Assembly: GCF_014640435.1 (NCBI RefSeq)
Contig: NZ_BMGY01000020.1
Span: forward strand, 1-64,000
Origin: Hymenobacter frigidus
GTDB taxonomy: Bacteria > Bacteroidota > Bacteroidia > Cytophagales > Hymenobacteraceae
Length of the DNA: 64,000 nt
Reading direction: 5' to 3'
How positions within the stretch are numbered: position 1 is the first letter of the stretch; each line of letters starts with the position of its first letter. Both the position numbers and the translations under genes were made by a program. The notes under the pieces were generated by a model, which saw only the letters and a list, made by a program, of their open reading frames with translations, did not search any database and was not told where the DNA came from. This document shows positions 1-9,082 of the stretch, piece after piece.

Positions 1-80
1 GCTTAGGCTGGAACGACCACTACCTGGAGGACCTGCTCGCCCGAATTGCTAAATGTGTTTAGTCTGCTGCAAAACCTGAT

Positions 81-371
81 AACCGCCGCAAGTACGACGC
101 GGCCTTCCGTGCCGAAGCCTTGCGCCTGGCCGAGCAAAGCCGCTCGACCCAAGCCGCCGCCCGGGCGCTCAACATCGACCCGAAACGTTTCTACCAATGG
201 CAAAAAGCTGCTCAAACGCCGATGGCGGCCGCATTGGGGGCGGCGCTAGACCCGGCTACAGCCGCCGAACTGCGCCAGCTGCGGGCCGCCAACCGGCGGC
301 AGGCGCAGGAGTTGGAGTTGGAGATTTTAAAAAAAGCCATCGGCATCTTCTCACAGACGCCGGACCAATGA
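81..371 (+). pseudogene. IS3-type orfA transposase, start codon lost
   Basis: The frame reads NRRKYDAAFRAEALRLAEQS, then an HTH (about residues 15-45, ending FYQWQKAA) and a leucine-rich coiled coil (ELRQLRAANRRQAQELELEILKKA), the usual order of IS3 OrfA, which binds the element ends and multimerises. There is no ATG in frame: a stop lies at 60-62, and the expected start falls in the string GATAACCGCCGC. Adding one G after GAT would create ATGAACCGC at the right place, so a one-base loss in the start codon is the likely lesion. A TTG at 120 would leave out the first part of the HTH. Called a pseudogene because its partner orfB is also broken. Confidence 0.65.
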
Positions 372-1171
372 GCCGCTACTGCTTCATCGCCGCCGAGTGC
401 GGGTACTTCCCAGTGCGGCGGCTCTGCTAGGTACTCGGGGTGCCGGCCAGTGGGTATTATGCGTGGCAAACGGGGCAGCAGCGGGCGGTGGCGGCGCAAA
501 CTCCGGCCTGGGAAACGGCGCTGGTCAAAGCCTTTGGCATCCACCAGCGCCGCTACGGCACCCGCCGGTTGCAAGTCGCCCTGCGTGAAAAAGGGCACCG
601 GGTGGGCCGCCAACGCCTGCGCACGGCCATGCGCCGCCGGGGCCTGCGCGCGCTGCAACCTAAGACCTACACCCCGCGCACGACCGACTCCACCCACGGG
701 CTGCGCTGCGCCCCCAACCGGCTACTTGACCAGCCCAAGCCGACCCAGGCCAACCAGGTCTGGGTCAGCGACATCACGTACCTGCCGCTGGCCAACGGAG
801 AGTGGGCATATCTGTGCGCCTTCCAGGATAGATGCACCAAGCACGTCGTGGGCTGGCACGCGGGGGCCGCCATGCCGGAAGAATTGGTCACCACGGCCTT
901 GCAGCGAGCCTCTTTTGCCCAACCGCCTACCCCAAGCCTCATCGTCCACTCCGACCGGGGCGGGCAGTATTGCGGCAACGCCCACCGCGCGCTCTTGCAC
1001 CAGCACGGGGCCGTGCGTTCGCAGTGCCGCCGCGGCGAATGCTATGACAATGCCCAAGCTGAAAGTCTCTGTTCCCGCCTTAAAATGGAGGTGCTCGAAC
1101 TGCGCGAGTGACCCGTTTTTGCCGATTTAGCTGACGCGCAAGCCAGCATCGCCGACTATTTTGACTACTAC
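368..1171 (+). pseudogene. IS3-type orfB (DDE integrase), two nonsense codons and no 3' end
   Basis: Reads MSRYCFIAAECGYFPVRRLC, stop, then VLGVPASGYYAW and an HTH_21-like region followed by an rve integrase core. The three catalytic acidic residues are visible in WVSDITYLP, HSDRGGQYCG and DNAQAESLCSRLK. A TAG at 428-430 interrupts the N-terminus and a TGA at 1109-1111 replaces an expected Trp in ELREWPVFADL; the same frame continues after both stops, so these are substitutions, not frameshifts. The frame ends at DYFDYYN where the next element begins, so the conserved tail is missing. It cannot make active transposase. Confidence 0.8.
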
Positions 1172-1187
1172 AATCTGATGTTACGCA
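1172..1187 (+). repeat. Left terminal inverted repeat of the IS4-type element
   Basis: AATCTGATGTTACGCA, matched exactly and in inverse orientation at 2313-2328. Confidence 0.85.
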
Positions 1188-1219
1188 GTCGTTGGGCATC
1201 TTAGCCCGTTTAGTAGCTT

Positions 1220-2319
1220 ATGATGACTTGCACGCTGGACCTGTACACGGATTATTTGCTGAGTTCGACGGGTCCGACGACGGCCACGGGCTTATCGCGG
1301 CTGCTGGACGGGGCGTTGAGCCACGACCACATCACGCGCTGGCTGAGTCAAGGCACCTACGGCCCGGCCGAGGTCTGGCGGCAGGCCAAGCCCCTGATTC
1401 GCCAGGCCGAAGCCCGGCGGCCGGCCGGCAAGTTTGCCGTGCTCATCGTCGACGATTCGGTGCTGGAAAAGGCGCACACTGACGCCAACGAGCTGATTTG
1501 CACCCATTGGGACCACAGTCAGCAGCGCTACGTCAAGGGCCTGAACTTCGTCAGCCTGCTCTACTAGGCCGCCGACTTGGCCCTTCCCATCGCCGTCGAG
1601 CTGGTGCGCAAAACCGTGCCCGTCTACCAGCCCAAGACGCAGAAAACGAGTTATCAGAGCCCGTTCACCAAGAATGAGTATTTGCAGCAGATGCTCCGCG
1701 TAGCCCTTACCGGGGTGGCCCCAACAACAGGTGGCCTACCGCTACTTGCTGGCCGACAGCTGGTATGCCTCGGCCGAGAACATGACCCTGGTGCGGGCCC
1801 TGGGCCACCACTTTCTTTTTGCCCTCGAAAGCAGCCGCACCGTGGCCCTGAGCGACGCCGACCGCGCGCAGGGCCGGTTCCAGGCCGTGCAGTCGCTGGT
1901 GTTTCCCGATACGCAATCCTTGCGCGTCTATTTGCGGGCCGTCCAGCAGGCGGTGCTCGTAACCAGGCAAGTCTTTACAAACCAGGACGGTAGCCAGGGC
2001 ATGTTGTATCTGGTCAGCAGCGACACCGACCTGGACCAAGCCCAACTGACCACGATTTACCAGAGACGGTGGAAAAGCGCATCAAGCTTTTTGTGTGGAA
2101 GAATACCACAAGTCGCTCAAACAGAACGCCTCCATGGGCAAGGCGCCCACCAAAACCCTGGCCACGCAGGCCACCCATTTCTTTGCCGCCGTGCTGGCCT
2201 ACACCAAACTGGAGGTGCTTAAGCTCAAGTGCGGCATCGGACATTTTCGTCTCAAAGCCCAGCCCTATACCGTCGGCCTGAAAGCCATGTACCACCAACT
2301 CGGTCAACTCCGTGCGTAA
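1220..2319 (+). pseudogene. IS4-type DDE transposase, broken in three places
   Basis: Fragments in order: MTCTLDLYTDYLLSSTG to LNFVSLLY (1220-1566), ALPIAVELVRKTVPVYQPK onward (same frame after a TAG at 1565-1567 that probably replaced CAG), YRYLLADSWYASAENM (1734 onward, after a frame change near 1705-1730), and VEEYHKSLKQNAS to LGQLRA (2095-2319). The first catalytic Asp is probably in VLIVDDSVL, the second in LADSWY. The last junction is informative: RRWK ends at 2075 and VEEYHKSLK resumes at 2095, so 19 extra bases split a perfect IS4 signature Y-x2-R-x3-E-x6-K. The product would be about 360 residues if repaired. Confidence 0.8.
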
Positions 2320-2328
2320 CATCAGATT
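2313..2328 (-). repeat. Right terminal inverted repeat of the IS4-type element
   Basis: Exact reverse complement of 1172-1187. It lies 25 bases from the end of the truncated response regulator on the other strand, suggesting that the element's arrival or a later deletion removed what followed. Confidence 0.85.
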
Positions 2329-2353
2329 TTAATATGAGCAGCATGTGTAGCGC

Positions 2354-2728
2354 TTACGCTATTTTACACCTACTCAAAGTAGCGGTTACCGCCCGCTCAA
2401 AGGCCAGGTAAGTGTAGGGCTTGATGAGCACCTGGGTGTGGCGAATGCCAACGCTTTTCACATATTCTACCGGGTAAGCCGTCGTGATGATGATGTTGGG
2501 AAAATGCAGTGCAAACTCTTTTACGCCCCCACTCATCAGCCCCAACGCATTGGACGAATTATCCAGCAAATCCAGAAAGACGATATCGACCTGGGCCACC
2601 GACTTGGGGTTGACGACTGTTTCCGAAGACCACGCAATTTCCAGCCCCGCATACCGATTGATGTATTTTATCAACAGCTGCTGCGCCAAATCTTCGTCTT
2701 CGATTATTCCACAAGTGTGCACGTTCAA
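2354..2728 (-). CDS. Response regulator receiver domain, probably truncated LytTR-type regulator
   Basis: 124 residues that make up one CheY-like receiver: acidic pocket E10-D11, phosphoacceptor D53 in VFLDLLD, Thr in IITTAYP, Lys103 in LIKPYTYLAF. In Bacteroidota this receiver type (starting CGIIEDEDLAQQLL) normally continues into a LytTR DNA-binding domain and the protein is about 230-250 residues. Here the frame ends right after helix 5 (TLSRCKIA), 25 bases before the end of the IS4-type element, so the output domain is gone. It follows the RiPP-like peptide gene by 51 bases on the same strand and may have belonged to its operon. Function as a stand-alone receiver is possible but not the likely original state. 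Confidence 0.7.
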   Translation of the reverse strand: MNVHTCGIIEDEDLAQQLLIKYINRYAGLEIAWSSETVVNPKSVAQVDIVFLDLLDNSSNALGLMSGGVKEFALHFPNIIITTAYPVEYVKSVGIRHTQVLIKPYTYLAFERAVTATLSRCKIA

Positions 2729-2779
2729 GTATCCCGAATTATTTGTCCTACCATACTGCCGCCTGTTCTTGGCTCGAGC

Positions 2780-2935
2780 TTACAATTGGTCAGTATACAG
2801 CATACAGATTGGCGTTGAGGAAGTGGTGGTAACAAGGTTGCCAAACGCCGGACTTGTTGCGGCACCGCCCATCAGATAAGCAATAACTTCTTTCTGAAGA
2901 CCCAATTTGGAAGCGGAGGTAGCGTTCTTTTTCAT
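2780..2935 (-). CDS. Small peptide, candidate class I lanthipeptide-type RiPP precursor
   Basis: 51 residues. The N-terminal half, MKKNATSASKLGLQKEVIAY, resembles the leader of Bacteroidota lanthipeptide/natural-product precursors, whose core is KLxLxKExIAxL. A Gly-Gly follows at residues 23-24, and the C-terminal half is rich in Thr and Ser with one Cys (LVTTTSSTPICMLY), as expected of a modified core. The ATG at 2935 is chosen over an upstream in-frame ATG at 3013 because the leader then starts with the typical MKK. No lanthionine synthetase, protease or transporter is present in the window, so the peptide would be an orphan or act with enzymes elsewhere. The next gene on the strand is the truncated receiver. 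The match is by eye only. Confidence 0.5.
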   Translation of the reverse strand: MKKNATSASKLGLQKEVIAYLMGGAATSPAFGNLVTTTSSTPICMLYTDQL

Positions 2936-3174
2936 TGTGAAAATGGAAATGGTTACTGGGTGAAATGATTGATGTTTAGTAAAACAAGTTATTAAGTTGC
3001 ACTTCTCTGCCAAAATTCGACCAAGTCCCCCAAACCTTCGACATTTCGATAATTGTTAGCCTTTTCACCGCCGTTTAAAGCAGAATCCACGGCCCACCTC
3101 TTTCCAATCCGCTGGCCCGGATTAGAGCCAGACCGACTAATTGGTACTTGGCTGCCAACAATAAAGCGGAGGAG
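2936..3174. other. Intergenic region upstream of the small peptide gene
   Basis: About 240 bases, AT-richer than its surroundings, between the peptide gene and the end of the split kinase; all flanking genes read leftward. It should hold the peptide promoter, but no exact TAnnTTTG box is visible on the minus strand. No other coding signal seen. Confidence 0.4.
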
Positions 3175-4347
3175 CTAGGGCTGGGGCAGGGGGCCCAGGT
3201 ACACCCGGAAGGTGGCGCCCACGCCCACGCTGCTATCCACTTCGATGTGGCCGCCGTTGGCCTGCACGAGCCGGTTGACGAGGTAGAGGCCCACGCCCGT
3301 GCCTTCGGTGTGGCTGTGGAAGCGGCGAAACAGCTGGAACGGTTCGGGGCCGTGGGCGGCGGCGTCGAAGCCCAGGCCGTTGTCCTGTACCCAGAGCACC
3401 GGCTCGCCATCGGCCAGCCAGAACGACACGTGCACCCGGGCCGGGCGGGCGGGGTCGGCGTACTTGAGGGCGTTGCTGAGCAGGTTGAGCACGATGGTGC
3501 GCAGGGTGGCGCGCGGGTAGGAAAGCACGGGCCGGGCCGCAAAATCGACGGTGACGTGGGCGCGGGCGGCTCGCACCTAGGGTTCGAGTGCCTGTAGTAC
3601 GCCTTCCACCATTTCATCCAGCGCCAAGGGTTCGGCCTGGGCCAGGGCGGCCTGTTGCAGCTGTCCCAGAGCGGCTAAGTCGTCGAGCGTGGTGGTGAGC
3701 TGACGCAGGCTGTCCTGAAACAAGGGCACCAGGATGCGTTCTTCGGTGGGGTCGGTAAAGGTGACGCTGCGGCGCAACTCTTCGAAGAGCCCGGCCAGGT
3801 TGAGCACGGGCAGCTTCAGGTCGTGGCTGGCCGCGTACACAAAGCTGTCGAGGTCGGCGTTGGTGCGGGTGAGAAGGTGGTTGTGGCTGCTCAGGGCGGC
3901 GTTGACCAGCTCCGTGTCGATGTGGGCCACCTGCAGGCCGGCGTAGGCGATGGCCAGTTCCTGACCGAACTGCTCGAGTTTCCGCCGGGCCCGTACCTGC
4001 TCGCTCACGTCGGTGGCCACCACCGAAACGCCGGTTCGCTGGCCCGCATCATCCACCAACGGCTGGTACACGAAATTCCAGTACACGGTGTCGCGGTGGC
4101 CGGCCCTGTCGAGGGTGGAAGGCAATTCGGTGGCCACGTAGGGCACGCCAGTAGCCAGCACGCCATCGAACAGTTCCTCAAAACCCTGACCAGCGGCCTC
4201 GAGCAGGGCCTCAAACAGCGGCTTGCCGAGCACTTGGTCGACGGTGCGGCCCCAAATGGCGCACACGGCCGGGTTGGCCAGCTCAATCACGTAGTGCGGC
4301 CCCCGGAAAATGGCCACGGCCACCTGCTCGCACACCCGCAACTCCAT
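3175..4347 (-). pseudogene. PAS sensor histidine kinase split by an amber codon
   Basis: The first 256 residues hold a PAS domain (VAVAIFRGPHYVIELANPAV, about 10-115), a short coiled coil and a HisKA dimerisation helix with the phospho-His in FVYAASHDLKLPV. A TAG at 3577-3579 then stops translation after LQALEP. The same frame continues without shift into VRAARAHVTVDFA and a complete HATPase_c: N box TIVLNLLSNALKYAD, G1 VQDNGLGFD, G2 GTGVGLYLVNRLVQANGG. Changing TAG to CAG would restore a 390-residue kinase. As it stands the protein lacks its ATP-binding domain. The gene follows the LuxR-type regulator by 26 bases, so the two probably formed a two-component operon. Confidence 0.8.
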
Positions 4348-4373
4348 AGGCCCAGCAAGTGGCCTTGCCGAGG

Positions 4374-5006
4374 CTAAACCAGCCCGCGCATGTGCTGGCT
4401 GAGCAGCTGCGTGCGGCTATTGACCTGCATTTTGCGGTAAACGTGCTTCACGTGCGTGCGAATGGTGAGGGTCGACAAATCGAGGCGCGTGGAAATTTCC
4501 TTATCACTCAGCCCGTCCACAATGCCTTGCAATACCTGCCGTTCGCGTGGGGTGAGCAAATCGGAGTGCGTGGTGGGCGTGGGGCGGAAGTGCGAGAGCA
4601 CCTTGCGGCTGACGTCGCGGCTCATGGGCGCACCGCCGCGGGCCACTTCCAGCACGCCGGCTTTGAGCTGGTCCAGGGTGGTTCCTTTGGTCATGTAGCC
4701 GGTGGCTCCGCAGCACAAGGCCTGGTAAATATGCTCCACGTCCTCGTAGGCCGTGAACATGATGACCTCCATGGTCGGGTATTTCTGCTTGAGCAACGGC
4801 AGGGCTTCGGTGCCGCTGATGCCCGGCAACCCGACATCGAGCAACAAGACCTGGGGCACCAGCGCGTCATCGAGCTCCGTGAGCAGGTCTTCCACACAGT
4901 CGGCCACCACCACCACGCTGATTTCGGGCTGCTGCGTGAAGTAGGTCCGCAGAACTTTGGCCATGACCGCGTCGTCCTCCACAATAGCCAGGGATAAGGA
5001 CTGCAT
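4374..5006 (-). CDS. LuxR/NarL-family response regulator
   Basis: 210 residues from the ATG at 5006 (MQSLSLAIVEDDAVMAK); an upstream start at 5042 would add 12 residues ahead of the receiver and is less likely. Receiver: acidic pocket E10-D11-D12, phosphoacceptor D57 in LLLDVGLPG, T85 in MFTAY, K107 in TKGTT. The C-terminal GerE-type HTH (LTPRERQVLQGIVDGLSDKE to NSRTQL) would bind DNA after phosphorylation. It is transcribed toward the split histidine kinase with a 26-base gap, which makes that kinase the natural partner. Because the partner is interrupted, the regulator may now be driven by another kinase or be inactive. Confidence 0.9.
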   Translation of the reverse strand: MQSLSLAIVEDDAVMAKVLRTYFTQQPEISVVVVADCVEDLLTELDDALVPQVLLLDVGLPGISGTEALPLLKQKYPTMEVIMFTAYEDVEHIYQALCCGATGYMTKGTTLDQLKAGVLEVARGGAPMSRDVSRKVLSHFRPTPTTHSDLLTPRERQVLQGIVDGLSDKEISTRLDLSTLTIRTHVKHVYRKMQVNSRTQLLSQHMRGLV

Positions 5007-5855
5007 TCGCTCTAAAAAAGAAAAACCTGGGGACCAACTCATTTTAGGTACTTGTCCGCTCCTCTGCCCACCATCGGTGGTGCGGACTGGAAACCGGGAA
5101 GAAGTTTGAATGTAAATACGAATTTGGGAGCTGTCTCAAAAAAAGCCCTCCTTCAGACCTACCCTATTTGCGGGTGTGCAGACCAAAAGTTGACCAATGG
5201 CCTCCCAACAACTACTGGGTGTTGGACGGATGACCCCTAGCACGCTGACTTACAAACAGCTGAGCACGTGCCCAACGGAGGCCGAATTAAAATAGTTTAC
5301 TTGTGTATTTGAATAGTGAGCGCAAGAGCGGAGGGGGCGTCGAAATGAATGATGAGCCAAGACCCGCATCTAGGGTAGGTTTTTTGCGGAAAAGCGGAAG
5401 TGAAAAAAGGGAATTTTGTAATGGCCTAGCACCGGCCAGCGGCAGCCCTGCCAGGTGGCCACCAGCACCGCTGCCACGGGCCACTAGTGGCTTGTCCGGC
5501 AGCAGCCTGTTCGTCTTTGTCATTAATTATAAGCACCCTCGGTGCGCTTCCATCATCTACCTACACCCTTTTTGGGCAACCCGCGCCGCCGCCTGGGGCA
5601 TCCGCTCTTCGGCGTGCACCAACAAAGAACCGCATATTGACGCCATTTCCGAAAGGCCAACGGCGATTCTTTCACCAACGCTACCGGAAATTTATTGATT
5701 AACCGCTGAATAGTTGAACGCCTTCGGGTTGACTAAGCTTTCATTTGTGGTGCGTATTTCAAGGAACCGGCACCAGCGCCGTAACCTTGCCAAAACGGAC
5801 CATTTTCCAGTACTTCCTATTGGCCCCAGCCCGAAGAACTCCTCAGCGAACTCCA
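5007..5855. other. 850-base gap with no convincing gene
   Basis: Lies between a leftward and a rightward gene, so it should contain two divergent promoters. Open frames here (for example 5303-5698 plus strand and its antisense) have no recognisable domain and odd composition. A string GAGCTGTCTCAAAAAAA at 5140-5156 resembles the ends of some Bacteroidota insertion sequences and may be a solo remnant. Nothing else identifiable seen. Confidence 0.4.
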
Positions 5856-8402
5856 ATGAGCACCTCAGAAGAACTCAGAATATTGAAAACCATGGTGAGC
5901 TTTTCCCCGGACCTCATTTGTGCGCTAAGCCCCGAAGGCCGGTTTCGGCACGTGAGCGACGCCTGCCAAAGGGCATTGGGGTATAATACAACCGAAATGA
6001 TAGGTAAACACTTCTCTGATATTATCCATCCCGACGACAGCACCACCGCCCTGGAAAAATTCCTGGACGCTTGTGGCCGGGCCGAGCCCGTGGGGTTTGA
6101 AAGCCGCTGCCTGTGCAAAGACGGCCAAGAGGTCCACATTGCCTGGTCGGCGCTACGGGCCGCCGCCGATGAGCTGCTGATTTGCGTGGGGCGCGACGTG
6201 ACCCAGCAGCGGCACGCCACCCAGCAAGCCCGTGAGCAGGAAATACAGCACCGGACTATCATCGAGCACGGTTTCGACATGGTGGGCCTGGTGAACGAGC
6301 AGGGGGTTTTCACGTACGCGGGCGGTGCTACGCAGCACACCATCGGCTACCGGCCCGAAGAAATGGTGGGCCATTCCGCTTTCGACTTTGTTCATCCCGA
6401 CGACCTGGCGATGGTAGAATCCTACTTTGCCCTGTTGGCCACGCAGGCCGTTATTTCAATCCCGGACTTTCGCTTCCGCACGGCCAGTGGCGAGTGGCGG
6501 TGGCTGGAAACTACCTTGAATGCCTACTTGCAGGATGCCACCAAAATCTTCGTGGTGAATTCGCGCGATATCACGGAACGGAGGCTCAGCTGCCTGGTGC
6601 ACACCGAGAGGGAGCAGCGCTTGCAGGTCCTCTTTGATAGCGACTCCGCGCTGGCCGCTTTTCAAACTGCCGATGGCCTGGTACTCGACGCCAATCCGGC
6701 TCTGCTGGCCTTCCTAAAAAAAGAAAAACAGGAAATCCTCAACCGCCCGCTGGTCGACTTCCTGCCCGCGGAGATACGCCCCCTAATTTCCCAGATGCAC
6801 CTCGAAATGGCCCACGGGGCCAAGGTGCAGTTCGAAACCAAAGTGCAGTTTGAGGGCGAGAAAGAAAAAATCATGAAAGCGACCAAGACGCCGCTGATGG
6901 TCGACGGCGAACTTATTGGCGTGTATTGTACGATGCAGGACGTTACGGAAATAACTACTGCGCAACGCCTTATCAAGCAACAAGCGGCGCAGCTCACCAT
7001 GGTTATGGAGAGCATCAACGACGCCTTTTTCTCAATCGACCACGAGTGGAAGCTGACGTACCTTAACACCGAAGCCGAGCGGCTGCTGGGCATAAGCCGT
7101 GAAGGCGCCCTCGGCATCAGTTTCTGGAGCCTGTTCTCCGAAGAGGTCGACGGCATCTGTCACCAGCACTACCAGAAGGCTATTGCCACGGGGGAGACAG
7201 TGCAGTTTGAGGTCTATTTTGAGCGCGAAAAGTTGTGGCTGGAAGTGAAAGCCTATCCCTTCGCCGAGGGCCTGTCGGTGTTTTTCGCGGACATTACCAA
7301 ACGGGTGAAGGCCGATAAACAGCTCAAGCTCATGGCTCTGGTGGCCCGCGGCACCGACAACGGCGTGGTCATCACCGATGCCCAGGGGCGCACAGAATGG
7401 GTCAACGATGCCTTTACCAAGCAAACGGGCTATGGCCTGGACGAGGTGCGGGGCCGCGTACCGGGCTCGGTGCTGCAAGGCCCCGAAACCGACCCCGTAA
7501 CGCTAAGCTATATTCAGGAGCGCATGCAGCAGCACAGGCCGTTCTCGGCCACCATCCTCAACTACAAAAAATCGGGCAAGAAGCTGTGGTTTGCCATGGA
7601 TATCACCCCCATTCACAACGATGCCGGCCAGCTAACCCAGTTTGTGACCATTCAGCAAGACATCACCTTCCGCAAGGAGGTGGAGGCCAGCCAGGCCGCC
7701 ATGACCCAGGATTTGTACCGCCAAAACCGCGACTTGCAGCAGTTCACTTACGTGATTTCGCACAACCTGCGGGCTCCCCTGGCCAACGCCCTGGGGCTGG
7801 CCACGGTGCTCACGAAAATGGATAAAAATGGCGAAGTGTTTGCGACGGCTCTGACCCACCTGCGCCAGAGCATGGTGCAGGCCGACGATGTGCTCAAGGA
7901 TTTGAACTTGGTGCTTTCCATCCGGGACAAGAAGGACATGCAGGCGATGGAGCCCCTGGCCCTGAAAGATGTCTGCCAGCAAGCCATTAATAACCTGGAG
8001 GAGGCCTTGCACGAGTGCGACGGCAAAGTGGTGCTCAACGTAGAAGACCAGCTGATGACCCGGGGCAACCGGGCCTACCTCTACAGTATTTTCTACAACC
8101 TGCTGTCCAATTCCATCAAGTACCGCTCCGAGGAGCGCACCTTACAGGTCGACATCGTGTGCTGCACCGGGGCGCACGGTGGCCCCACCATCACGTTCAC
8201 CGACAACGGCTCGGGCTTCGACATGTTCAAGGCCGGTTCCGACGTCTTTCAGCTCTACAAGCGCTTCCACACCAACCAGCGCGGCCGGGGCATTGGCCTG
8301 TTCCTGGTCAAGACCCACGTGGAGGCCATGGGCGGCAAGATTGAAGTCACCAGTGAGGTGAATTTTGGCACCCGCTTCACCATCCACTTAGACAAGCGTT
8401 AA
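5856..8402 (+). CDS. Sensor histidine kinase with five PAS domains
   Basis: 848 residues from the ATG at 5856 (MSTSEELRILKTMVSFSPDL); the frame is open further upstream but that part has no domain. Five PAS/PAC units can be counted by their openings: FSPDLICALSPEGRF (about 15), EHGFDMVGLVNEQGVF (about 130), FDSDSALAAFQTADGLV (about 250), MESINDAFFSIDHEWKL (about 380) and VARGTDNGVVITDAQGR (about 495). HisKA follows with phospho-His at residue 636 (TYVISHNLRAPL), then HATPase_c with N box NLLSNSIKYRS, G1 FTDNGSGFD and G2 GRGIGLFLVKTHVEAMGG. No transmembrane segment is evident, so sensing is probably cytoplasmic. The next gene, 10 bases on, is a receiver-only regulator and the likely phosphate acceptor. 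Confidence 0.93.
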   Translation: MSTSEELRILKTMVSFSPDLICALSPEGRFRHVSDACQRALGYNTTEMIGKHFSDIIHPDDSTTALEKFLDACGRAEPVGFESRCLCKDGQEVHIAWSALRAAADELLICVGRDVTQQRHATQQAREQEIQHRTIIEHGFDMVGLVNEQGVFTYAGGATQHTIGYRPEEMVGHSAFDFVHPDDLAMVESYFALLATQAVISIPDFRFRTASGEWRWLETTLNAYLQDATKIFVVNSRDITERRLSCLVHTEREQRLQVLFDSDSALAAFQTADGLVLDANPALLAFLKKEKQEILNRPLVDFLPAEIRPLISQMHLEMAHGAKVQFETKVQFEGEKEKIMKATKTPLMVDGELIGVYCTMQDVTEITTAQRLIKQQAAQLTMVMESINDAFFSIDHEWKLTYLNTEAERLLGISREGALGISFWSLFSEEVDGICHQHYQKAIATGETVQFEVYFEREKLWLEVKAYPFAEGLSVFFADITKRVKADKQLKLMALVARGTDNGVVITDAQGRTEWVNDAFTKQTGYGLDEVRGRVPGSVLQGPETDPVTLSYIQERMQQHRPFSATILNYKKSGKKLWFAMDITPIHNDAGQLTQFVTIQQDITFRKEVEASQAAMTQDLYRQNRDLQQFTYVISHNLRAPLANALGLATVLTKMDKNGEVFATALTHLRQSMVQADDVLKDLNLVLSIRDKKDMQAMEPLALKDVCQQAINNLEEALHECDGKVVLNVEDQLMTRGNRAYLYSIFYNLLSNSIKYRSEERTLQVDIVCCTGAHGGPTITFTDNGSGFDMFKAGSDVFQLYKRFHTNQRGRGIGLFLVKTHVEAMGGKIEVTSEVNFGTRFTIHLDKR

Positions 8403-8412
8403 TTCCGGCGGT

Positions 8413-8853
8413 ATGCTCACCTACCTCATCGACGACGACCCCGTCAGCCTGTTCCTTACCGAGCATATGCTGCGTCTGGAAGGCTTCATGGCCCCGATTT
8501 TGGCTTTTGCTGGTGCCGAAGAAGCCTTGGCGCACTTGCTGCCCCGGCTGGCTACCAACCCGCCCGGGCTTATCTTCCTCGACTTGAACATGCCGGTGAT
8601 GGACGGCTGGGGATTTCTGGACGCATTGGCTCCCCATGCCTCCGCTCTGCAGGACGGGTGCCGGATTTACCTACTCACCTCTTCGCTGGCCCTGGTTGAT
8701 ACGGAAAAGGCCCGGGACCACGCACTGGTGCATGGCATCATTCATAAGCCGCTCGACGAAGAGACCATACGGGCAGTAGTACTGAAAAAAACCAGAACAC
8801 AGCTGGCAGCCGCGCCTGCCGTTGGCGCGCGCAGTAGCCGGGGCGAGGCCTAG
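8413..8853 (+). CDS. Single-domain (CheY-like) response regulator
   Basis: 146 residues, one receiver domain with no output domain. Acidic pocket D7-D8-D9 (YLIDDDPVS), phosphoacceptor D57 in IFLDLNMPVMDG, T89 in LLTSS, K112 in IHKPL. It starts 10 bases after the PAS kinase and is surely co-transcribed with it. Receivers of this type in Bacteroidota (often starting with LIDDDPV) usually pass the signal on through protein contacts. The last 20 residues are Ala/Arg-rich and not conserved-looking. Confidence 0.92.
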   Translation: MLTYLIDDDPVSLFLTEHMLRLEGFMAPILAFAGAEEALAHLLPRLATNPPGLIFLDLNMPVMDGWGFLDALAPHASALQDGCRIYLLTSSLALVDTEKARDHALVHGIIHKPLDEETIRAVVLKKTRTQLAAAPAVGARSSRGEA

Positions 8854-9082
8854 CGCTGCTGGCAGCTTTTGTTTCGTCAGCCAGCCCTTGACCAAATAGC
8901 GTGTGGCCAGCCCTTGCATTGCGCAATCAGCCCGGGCATTGCGGCAACAGCAAAACCAGGAGGTATCCGCTACGCACGGGGCCGTTTCGAAGGGGATATG
9001 TCAAGCCGCAACCAAATAATATTGAGCGTTTATCCCTCAATTAGGGTAGTGATTTTGGGCAAGGTACAGGCAGGGGCCGCCA

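Larger units (their letters stand above)
53..1171 (+). mobile_element. IS3-family element, decayed and 3'-truncated
   Basis: Two overlapping reading frames with the classic IS3 layout (orfA helix-turn-helix, orfB DDE integrase) linked by an ATGA overlap at 368-371. The left boundary is not certain; the sequence just before orfA starts TGTGTTTAG, compatible with a TG-type IS3 end but not proven. The right part is missing: the reading frame of orfB is interrupted at about 1171 by the left inverted repeat of a second element, and no IS3 tail is visible beyond that second element. Confidence 0.75.
1172..2328 (+). mobile_element. IS4-type insertion sequence with decayed transposase
   Basis: A 1.16-kb element bounded by a 16-bp inverted repeat, AATCTGATGTTACGCA at 1172-1187 and its exact complement at 2313-2328. 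It is inserted inside the IS3-type orfB. No convincing target duplication is visible directly outside the repeats. The transposase inside carries one nonsense codon and two reading-frame breaks. Confidence 0.8.

Noticed and set aside
1172-1187. Target-site duplication of the IS4-type element
   Set aside because: Bases outside the two 16-bp ends (CTAC and TTAA) do not match; no duplication can be claimed.
5303-5698. 131-codon plus-strand frame in the 850-base gap
   Set aside because: No start context, no domain, and overlap with an equally good antisense frame; composition unlike real neighbours.
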